From Streptomyces rugosispiralis (GTDB lineage: Bacteria > Actinomycetota > Actinomycetes > Streptomycetales > Streptomycetaceae), in the NCBI RefSeq assembly GCF_024505145.1, contig NZ_JANIAA010000024.1, positions 1-64,000 of the forward strand: a stretch of DNA of 64,000 nucleotides, given 5' to 3'. The position numbers and the translations under genes were made by a program. Shown here piece after piece: positions 58,381-64,000 of this stretch. How positions within the stretch are numbered: position 1 is the first letter of the stretch; each line of letters opens with the position of its first letter. A model generated the notes under the pieces. It made no database searches. It was not told where the DNA came from and saw only the letters and a program-made list of their open reading frames with translations.

Positions 58381-59136
58381 ATGACCGCAGTGCGCGGCAC
58401 AGCCGTGGACATCCCCACCCAGGACGGCATCGCCGATGCCTATCTGGCCCATCCCGACGACACCGACCGCCACCCGGCCGTTCTGCTGTACATGGACGCG
58501 TTCGGGCTCCGGCCCCATCTGCGGGGGATGGCCGACCGGCTGGCCGCGGCCGGCTACACCGTGCTGGTGCCCAACGTGTTCTACCGTCACGGGCGCGCTC
58601 CCGTGGTGGAGCTGCCCGACTTCGTCGACCCGGCGGCGCGTCCGGAGATCTTCGAGCACATCGTCCCGATCGCGCGGGAGCTCACTCCCGAGCGTGCGGT
58701 GCGCGACGCCGGCACCTATCTCGACTGGCTGGCCGCCTGCCCACAGGCCACCGACGGGCCCGTGGGCCTCACCGGCTACTGCATGGGCGCCGGGCTGGCC
58801 CTGCGGACCGCCGGGACGTACCCCGATCGCGTCGCAGCGGCGGCCGGTTTCCACGGTGGCAATTTGGCCACGGACGCGCCGGACAGCCCGCACACGATGG
58901 CCGGGCGGATCACCGCCGAGCTGTACTTCGGACACGCGGACCAGGACCACTCCCTTCCCCCCGAGCAGATCGAGCGCCTGGACAAGGCCCTCGAGGAGGC
59001 CGGTGTCCGCCACCGCGCCGAGGTCTACGCGGGCGCTCAGCACGGCTACACCCAGGCCGACACCGTCGCCTACAACGCCGAGGCCGCCGAACGCCACTGG
59101 GAGGCCCTGCTCGACCTCTTCGGCCGCACCCTCTGA
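58381..59136 (+). CDS. Dienelactone hydrolase family protein
   Basis: 251 residues. Alpha/beta hydrolase fold with cysteine nucleophile in GYCMGAG, acid Asp in FGHADQD, and histidine in AQHGYTQ. It starts at ATG 58381 with GAGGAAAGG upstream. Dienelactone hydrolases open carboxymethylenebutenolide in aromatic catabolism, but many actinobacterial members act on other esters. There are no aromatic-degradation genes nearby, so only the family is assigned. Confidence 0.9.
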   Translation: MTAVRGTAVDIPTQDGIADAYLAHPDDTDRHPAVLLYMDAFGLRPHLRGMADRLAAAGYTVLVPNVFYRHGRAPVVELPDFVDPAARPEIFEHIVPIARELTPERAVRDAGTYLDWLAACPQATDGPVGLTGYCMGAGLALRTAGTYPDRVAAAAGFHGGNLATDAPDSPHTMAGRITAELYFGHADQDHSLPPEQIERLDKALEEAGVRHRAEVYAGAQHGYTQADTVAYNAEAAERHWEALLDLFGRTL

Positions 59137-59227
59137 CCGTGGTCGGCCATGGCCGGTGACCGGCCGCCCCGGCCCGGCCGTCGCCTCCGGCCCGGTCGCC
59201 GCCCCCGGCCCGGTCGCCGCCCCCGGC

Positions 59228-60130
59228 CTAGAGCTGCCGGAGGTGGTCCCGCAGGGTGCGGGCCACCTGCGCCATCAGGGCCTCGGCGCCGGGCTGGGTA
59301 CTGGCGGGCACCAGTGACTCGGTGAGCACGGCTACGGCGAACACCTGGCCGTCGGAGTGCTCGACGATCCCGATCTCATGGCGGAGGTTGAGGAGGGTGC
59401 CGGTCTTGGAGGACCAGGTGGTGGCGTCGGAGCTGAAGTCCGGGGCGAGTCGGTGCCGCAGCACGTTGTGGGCCATGAGATCGCGTACCCGCAGCGCCAC
59501 TTCGGGGTCGATTTTCGACGGTGTCCACAGGGCCTGGAGCAGTTCCACCCAGGCGCGTGCGCTGCCGGTGTTGGCGCGGGTGGTGTCGAGTTGTGGCACC
59601 CGATGGCCGCGGCCGCTGGTGCCGGCGTCGATGGCGAGGGCGTGGGCGAGATGCACCTGTGCCGCGTCGAAGCGCTCCTCGGGGGTTTCGCTCAGTTCGC
59701 GCATACCGTGCCGGACGGTGATGCCACGCAGGCCCAGCTCATGGAGGATCTCCGCCACCTGGGCGGGCGGGGTGAGGCCGAACAGCGCGTCGGCCGCCGT
59801 TCCGTCGCTCACACAGGTGCTCAGATAGAGCAGATCGTCGACCGCGATCCGGACGGGGTGGCGGAACCGGCTCAGCCCAGTGGGGCCGGGCGTGGTGATC
59901 CGCCCGGGTGGCACATCGAGCATGGTGGCTCCGTCGAGCTCGCCACGCCGGACGCGCTCCACCGTGGCCAGTGCGAGCGGGACCTTGACCAGGGAGGCGG
60001 AGGGCAGCTGGATGTCCGGGTCGATCCCCAGCTCGTCCCCCGTGTGGAGGTCCCGTACAAGCAGACAGCCGTGCAGTCCGCCGTCGCGCAACTGCCCGCG
60101 CAGATCGCTCAGCAGCGCCTCGGTGCTCAT
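59228..60130 (-). CDS. blaB: BlaB-like penicillin-recognising regulator (beta-lactamase fold, cytoplasmic)
   Basis: 300 residues. Serine beta-lactamase fold without a signal peptide. Motifs: SLVK (SxxK), VSDG where class A enzymes have SDN, and SSKTG. In Streptomyces cacaoi the cytoplasmic BlaB carries SxxK, SDG and KTG and is needed, with the LysR protein BlaA, to induce the beta-lactamase BlaL. The present arrangement (blaB after blaA with a 4-nt ATGA overlap, divergent from a class A gene) is the same. Its role in sensing remains unresolved in general; a plain serine hydrolase is the alternative. Confidence 0.82.
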   Translation of the reverse strand: MSTEALLSDLRGQLRDGGLHGCLLVRDLHTGDELGIDPDIQLPSASLVKVPLALATVERVRRGELDGATMLDVPPGRITTPGPTGLSRFRHPVRIAVDDLLYLSTCVSDGTAADALFGLTPPAQVAEILHELGLRGITVRHGMRELSETPEERFDAAQVHLAHALAIDAGTSGRGHRVPQLDTTRANTGSARAWVELLQALWTPSKIDPEVALRVRDLMAHNVLRHRLAPDFSSDATTWSSKTGTLLNLRHEIGIVEHSDGQVFAVAVLTESLVPASTQPGAEALMAQVARTLRDHLRQL

Positions 60131-61074
60131 GCCTCGGCCCCTTCCACGGTGCCCGCCGCTTTCGCGGTACCCGCCCGATTGCCCACTTCCCCGGTGTCCG
60201 CCCAGGCACCCGCGCCGAGGCAGTGGGCGATGGCGCCGCCCAGACGCCCTTCGAGGTGCTGGGGATTGCCGTCCGCCGCGGCGGCGAGGGCGAACCCCCG
60301 GCTGAGCGCGATCTCACCGATGGGCCGCCACTTCAGGGCGAGTTCCTCGGCCTGCGCGGGAGAGCACAGCAACAGGTCACGGGTGCAGAGGACTTCGGCG
60401 GCGGCGGTCGTCAGATCGGTAGCGGCCACGAGCTGTGCGGGCCGCAGACCGACCGCGTCACGCAGCCGGGTGAGCGGGTCGCGGATGTGCGGCACATCGT
60501 CCTCCGGCTGGATCCATATCCGGCGGGCCGGGCCCGCCGCGGTCCGGCCGACCCGCAGCGTCTCGAGATAGACCCGCCGCACACCGGGATCCCGCACTCC
60601 GGCGAGCCCGAGCGGCACCGACCACGTGGCGTCGTCCGCGGGCACCGCGAGCAGGGCCGCCCGCACCTGCTGTGCGTGGATGAGCTCCAGGCGCCGCGCG
60701 GGCGCCGCCACGCGGAGTTCGAGGGTGACCCCATGCCCTCGCGCCTCGGCGACGAGGCGGGCGAGCCCGGCCGTGGAGCAGATGCCGGGCACCGCGAGCC
60801 GCCACGGCTTGCGCTTGGCCGCCTCCGCCTCGTGCAGCAGCACATCGGCCGCCTGTACGAGCTGTCTGGCCACCGGCAGCATCTCCCGCCCGAACGGGGT
60901 GAGCACGGCCCGCCGCGAGGTGCGCTCGAAGAGCTGCTCCCCGAAGCGCTCCTCCAGCGCGGCCACACGACGGCTGGCCACCGACTGGGACATCCGGGCG
61001 GCGGCCGCCCCGACGGTGAAACTCCCCCGCTCGCTCACGCTGACGAACGCCCGGCACACTCCCACCAGATCCAC
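60127..61074 (-). CDS. blaA: BlaA-like LysR activator of beta-lactamase
   Basis: 315 residues. LysR winged helix ([20 protein letters not shown], then [20 protein letters not shown]) and effector domain. GTG start at 61074. It overlaps blaB by 4 nt and faces the class A beta-lactamase gene across 170 bp containing the repeat TGTGCG-N8-CGCATA. By analogy with the S. cacaoi system it should activate blaL in the presence of beta-lactams. The identity rests on gene order and family rather than on alignment. Confidence 0.82.
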   Translation of the reverse strand: MDLVGVCRAFVSVSERGSFTVGAAAARMSQSVASRRVAALEERFGEQLFERTSRRAVLTPFGREMLPVARQLVQAADVLLHEAEAAKRKPWRLAVPGICSTAGLARLVAEARGHGVTLELRVAAPARRLELIHAQQVRAALLAVPADDATWSVPLGLAGVRDPGVRRVYLETLRVGRTAAGPARRIWIQPEDDVPHIRDPLTRLRDAVGLRPAQLVAATDLTTAAAEVLCTRDLLLCSPAQAEELALKWRPIGEIALSRGFALAAAADGNPQHLEGRLGGAIAHCLGAGAWADTGEVGNRAGTAKAAGTVEGAEA

Positions 61075-61111
61075 AGCCGCACTCTATGCCAGATCAGCAT
61101 GAAGAAGCGCA

Positions 61112-61131
61112 TGTGCGTATTGGACCGCATA
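61112..61131. promoter_or_regulatory. Probable BlaA-binding inverted repeat in the bla divergent promoter
   Basis: TGTGCG, 8 nt, CGCATA: arms match in 5 of 6 positions and each holds the core TGCG/CGCA. It lies 38 nt upstream of the blaA start and 114 nt before blaL, as expected for a LysR recognition site. Confidence 0.5.
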
Positions 61132-61244
61132 GCCACCCGACGGCGATGGTGATCCCAACGCCCATGACCAGCCCCGAAGCGGGGCCCGGTCATCCCATTC
61201 CGTGTGCGCCCCGCGTGACGGGGACCCAACCGGAGGTTCGGACC

Positions 61245-62201
61245 ATGCGATTCACCCGTGCCCGGCACACCGCTGTCAGCGCGCTCGCCACGCTCGCGCT
61301 CCTCGTCCCGCTGACGGCCTGCGGCGAAGGGGATTCCCCGGACGCGTCGGGGCCGTCCAGCTCCTCGTCCATCTCGGCCGAGAGGGCGGGTACGGCGAGC
61401 GGGGGCGCGGACGCGAAGGCGGTCACCGGCGAGTTCAAGAAGCTGGAGCGCTCCTACGACGCGCACCTGGGGGTCTACGCGATCGACACCGGCACCGGAC
61501 ACGAGGTGGCGTACCGGGATGGCGAACGGTTCGCGTTCGCCTCCACGTTCAAGGCCCTGGAGGCCGGGGCCGTGCTGCGGAAGTACAAGCTCAGCGGGAT
61601 GGACCGGGTGATCCGGTACTCCAAGGACGATCTGGTCGACAACTCCCCCGTGACCGAGAAGCACGTGGACACCGGGATGAGCCTGGACGCCCTGTGCGAC
61701 GCGGCCGTCCGGTACAGCGACAACACCGCGGCCAATCTGCTCTTCGACCAGCTCGGCGGGCCGAAGGGGCTCGATGCCATCCTCGAGAAGCTGGGCGATG
61801 ACGTCATCCAAATGGAGCGCGTCGAGCCGGAGTTGAGCCGGTGGGTGCCGGGCGAGACACATGACACCACCACCCCGCGGGCGATGGCCAAGGACCTGCG
61901 CGCGTTCGTCCTCGGCGATGTCCTCGGCGACAGAGAGCGCGCCCAGCTCGCCAAGTGGCTGCGGACCAACACCACCGGGGACGAGCTCATCAGGGCCGGA
62001 ATGCCCAAGGGCTGGCAGGTCGGCGACAAGACCGGAAGCGGCAGCTACTACGGCGCCCGCAACGACATCGCCGTGGTGTGGCGGCCGGACGGCGCTCCTC
62101 TCGTCATGGCGATCATGTCGTACCGCGGTGACAAGGACACCCCGTTCGACAACAAGCTGATCGCGGACGCGGCGTCCGTGGTGGCCGACACGCTGTCGTA
62201 G
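61245..62201 (+). CDS. blaL: Class A beta-lactamase, lipoprotein form
   Basis: 318 residues. N-terminal signal with lipobox LTAC, followed by a serine-rich linker, so probably both membrane-anchored and shed. Class A motifs are intact: STFK (Ser100 as nucleophile), SDN, the omega-loop Glu in EPELSR, and DKTGSG. It hydrolyses penicillins. ATG 61245 follows CGGAGG. It is divergent from blaA-blaB and presumed inducible by them. Named blaL by its position in the cluster. Confidence 0.92.
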   Translation: MRFTRARHTAVSALATLALLVPLTACGEGDSPDASGPSSSSSISAERAGTASGGADAKAVTGEFKKLERSYDAHLGVYAIDTGTGHEVAYRDGERFAFASTFKALEAGAVLRKYKLSGMDRVIRYSKDDLVDNSPVTEKHVDTGMSLDALCDAAVRYSDNTAANLLFDQLGGPKGLDAILEKLGDDVIQMERVEPELSRWVPGETHDTTTPRAMAKDLRAFVLGDVLGDRERAQLAKWLRTNTTGDELIRAGMPKGWQVGDKTGSGSYYGARNDIAVVWRPDGAPLVMAIMSYRGDKDTPFDNKLIADAASVVADTLS

Positions 62202-62218
62202 TACCGTCGGCCGGGTCC

Positions 62219-62980
62219 TCAGCCGCGCAGGAAATACAGGACGGTCATGGTCACGGCGGTGGTCAGAATGACGCCCCGCAGCAGCCACGCGGGCAGACGG
62301 CGGGCGATCCGCGCTCCGGCCACACCACCGGCCACCGCCCCGACCAGCATGGCGGCGAGCTGCCGCGGTGCGCTCAGCGCGTCCGAGGCGATGAGGAACA
62401 GCCCGGTCGCGCTGAGGTAGACGGCCGTGATCTGGGCGACCCGCATCGGATTGCCGGTCGAGGTGTCGAGGCCGAGGCCGATGCTCCACACGGCCAGCAT
62501 CATGATGCCTACGGCACCGCCGAAGTACCCGCCGTACACGGCGAGCAGGAACTGGGCGACCAGGACGGCCCGGGGACCCATGCCGACCGCATGGCCCCTC
62601 GCCTCGCTCACCGCACGGGAGACGCGGCGCCCGAAGGCGAGGACCACCGTGGCGAAGGCGAGCAGCCAGGGCACCGCCGCGTCGAACGACACCGCGGGCA
62701 GCGTCAGCAGCAGACCGGCACCGAGCCCGCCACCGATCACACTGACCGCCGTCAGGGCCCGCGTGGACGTCTCCCCGACCGGGGCGAGATCGCGCCGGTA
62801 CACCCACGCGCTCGCCACGCTCCCGGGGACGAGGGCCACGGTCGAGGACGCGTTCGCGGTCACGGGGGACAGACCGGCCGCCACCAGGGCGGGGAGCGCC
62901 ACGAACGTGCCCCCGCCCCCGATGGCGTTCAACGCCCCGGCGGCCACACCCGCCAGCAGAACAAGCACTGTCTCGGACAT
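62219..62980 (-). CDS. TauE/SafE-family permease (sulfite or sulfonate exporter type)
   Basis: 253 residues with about eight membrane segments. Family stretches GALNAIGGGGTFVALPALVAAG and VYGGYFGGAVGIMMLAV with glycine-rich half-helices are kept. Starts at ATG 62980, without a strong ribosome site; the reading frame is open far upstream but homology begins here. It is divergent from a LysR gene across 84 bp, and may be regulated by it. Members move sulfite, sulfoacetate, or other small organic anions, so the substrate is open. Confidence 0.87.
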   Translation of the reverse strand: MSETVLVLLAGVAAGALNAIGGGGTFVALPALVAAGLSPVTANASSTVALVPGSVASAWVYRRDLAPVGETSTRALTAVSVIGGGLGAGLLLTLPAVSFDAAVPWLLAFATVVLAFGRRVSRAVSEARGHAVGMGPRAVLVAQFLLAVYGGYFGGAVGIMMLAVWSIGLGLDTSTGNPMRVAQITAVYLSATGLFLIASDALSAPRQLAAMLVGAVAGGVAGARIARRLPAWLLRGVILTTAVTMTVLYFLRG

Positions 62981-63064
62981 CAGCCGAGCATCGCCCCATG
63001 GCCCATGGGCCCACAATGCGTGATCCGCGTAGCCGGCCCAAGGCTCTGCCTTAGTCTCATCAGG

Positions 63065-63988
63065 GTGCGGTACGACCTGGACGACCTGCGGCTCTTCCTT
63101 CACATCGTGGCGGAGGGCTCGATCACGGCGGGCGCTCGCCGGATGCATCTGAGCCTTCCGTCGGCCAGCGCGCGGGTGCGCTCGCTCGAGCACCACGCGG
63201 GCGTGGACCTGCTGATCCGCGGCCGGCGGGGCGTGCGCCCCACCCCGGCGGGCACGACACTGGCCCGCCACGCACGGGACGTGCTCGACCGGACGGCGCG
63301 CCTGGAAAGCGCCGTGGCGAGCTACGCCCGGCCGCCGACCGCCCCGCTGACCCTGCTGGGCGGCGGCTCCGCGATGCACCGCCTGGTGCCACGGGCCCTG
63401 GTCTCGTTCCTCCGCGCGCACCCGGACGTCGACGTCGAGGTGTCCGAGAGCCGCACCCCACGGACCGTGCGGATGCTCGCCGACGGCGAGGCGGACCTGG
63501 GCGTCGTCCTCGACCGGGAGGCCCGCGACTGCGGACTCGCCATGGAACCCCTGGGCGACGACTCGCTGGTGGTGATAGGCCAGTGCGGCGGGATCCTCGC
63601 GGGGCGCACCGAGGTGACCTACCGCGAGGTGGCCGAGCATCCGCTCGTGGGGCTCGACGCCGGTTCCTCGCTGCGACGCTCGATCGAGAAGAACCTCGGC
63701 CCGCACGCTCCCGCGGTGCGCTACCGCACCACAGTCGCCCACCTCAACACCCTGGTCTCCCTCGCGGCCGCCGGTATCGGACTCGCCGTCGTACCACGCC
63801 GCGCCATCGCCCCGCACCACCCACTCGACGTATGCGGCCTCCGCGATCCCTGGGCGCGTCGCCACCACCTGCTGGCCTGGGGCACAACGGGCCGGGCCGC
63901 CTCCGCCGCCACCGCGGCCCTCGCCGAGCACCTGCGCCGCGCGGCCACGTCCGAGCCGAACGGGGGCGATGACCTCCCGGCCCAGTAG
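63065..63988 (+). CDS. LysR-family transcriptional regulator
   Basis: 307 residues. N-terminal helix-turn-helix (LRLFLHIVAEGSITAGARRMH) and LysR effector domain with CBL/TauE-operon-like features. GTG 63065 has no Shine-Dalgarno sequence, and TAGTCT (63052-63057) lies 7 nt upstream, the right place for the -10 of a leaderless transcript. It is divergent from the TauE/SafE permease gene, its likely target. It ends 12 nt before the window edge. Confidence 0.9.
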   Translation: MRYDLDDLRLFLHIVAEGSITAGARRMHLSLPSASARVRSLEHHAGVDLLIRGRRGVRPTPAGTTLARHARDVLDRTARLESAVASYARPPTAPLTLLGGGSAMHRLVPRALVSFLRAHPDVDVEVSESRTPRTVRMLADGEADLGVVLDREARDCGLAMEPLGDDSLVVIGQCGGILAGRTEVTYREVAEHPLVGLDAGSSLRRSIEKNLGPHAPAVRYRTTVAHLNTLVSLAAAGIGLAVVPRRAIAPHHPLDVCGLRDPWARRHHLLAWGTTGRAASAATAALAEHLRRAATSEPNGGDDLPAQ

Positions 63989-64000
63989 GGTGGCTCGGGG

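Noticed and set aside
62219-63931. 570-codon version of the TauE/SafE gene
   Set aside because: Homology begins only at the methionine at 62980; the rest runs antisense through the divergent LysR gene.

Overview
The window is high-GC (about 72%) actinobacterial DNA, almost certainly Streptomyces. The signs are the codon bias, frequent GTG and TTG starts, apparently leaderless mRNAs, MsiK-dependent-style sugar ABC operons without an ATPase gene, rare TTA codons in secreted-enzyme genes, and many secreted glycoside hydrolases and two-component systems. It reads as a chromosomal-arm or accessory region. No rRNA, tRNA, CRISPR array or intact transposase gene was seen.

Layout. (1) 1-9616, minus strand: the upstream end of an NRPS-PKS hybrid cluster. 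An NRPS (C-A-PCP-C, A domain resembling proline-type codes) is coupled by a GTGA overlap to a modular type I PKS that runs off the left edge. The PKS begins with a KSQ-AT-ACP loading module, followed by a normal KS. (2) 10275-18538, plus strand: LacI regulator, sugar-binding lipoprotein, two permeases, a GH13 alpha-glucosidase and a secreted GH87 alpha-1,3-glucanase carrying carbohydrate-binding modules, together a probable alpha-1,3-glucan utilisation locus. (3) 18593-25270: long-type argG with an ARG-box-like promoter, a GH9 cellulase, a glucarate dehydratase with a divergent MFS transporter, and a 20-bp tandem repeat. (4) 25321-37308: small redox and catabolic genes: NIPSNAP protein, quinone oxidoreductase with an HxlR regulator, YceI, thioesterase-like protein, MFS exporter, MaoC-type dehydratase, alpha/beta hydrolase, LysR, acyl-CoA dehydrogenase, FAD-linked oxidase, and a DUF1348-TetR pair with twin operators.

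(5) 37305-47563: two NarL-type two-component systems. One precedes a beta-lactamase-family serine hydrolase. The other lies in a same-strand series: secreted trypsin-like protease, a 96-aa membrane-anchored protein that repeats the protease's propeptide motif YWTPxR, histidine kinase, response regulator, and an ABC ATPase with an FtsX-type permease. This series is the best candidate in the window for an undescribed system. (6) 48014-55729: a cytochrome P450 lacking the ExxR arginine (CYP157-like), an LLM flavin enzyme, a tautomerase/SDR/SDR operon with a divergent XRE regulator and a perfect operator, an aldo-keto reductase and a third SDR. (7) 55780-58380: GH54 arabinofuranosidase, a DEDD exonuclease, and a 66-nt perfect palindrome overlapping its stop codon. 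(8) 58381-63988: dienelactone hydrolase, a blaL/blaA/blaB beta-lactamase induction cluster of the Streptomyces cacaoi type, a TauE/SafE permease and a LysR regulator.

A recurring theme is short tandem repeats, both in coding linkers (30 bp and 15 bp in the PKS and NRPS) and in gene borders (20, 17, 14 and 18 bp). All domain and family calls come from motif recognition by eye; no database search was run.
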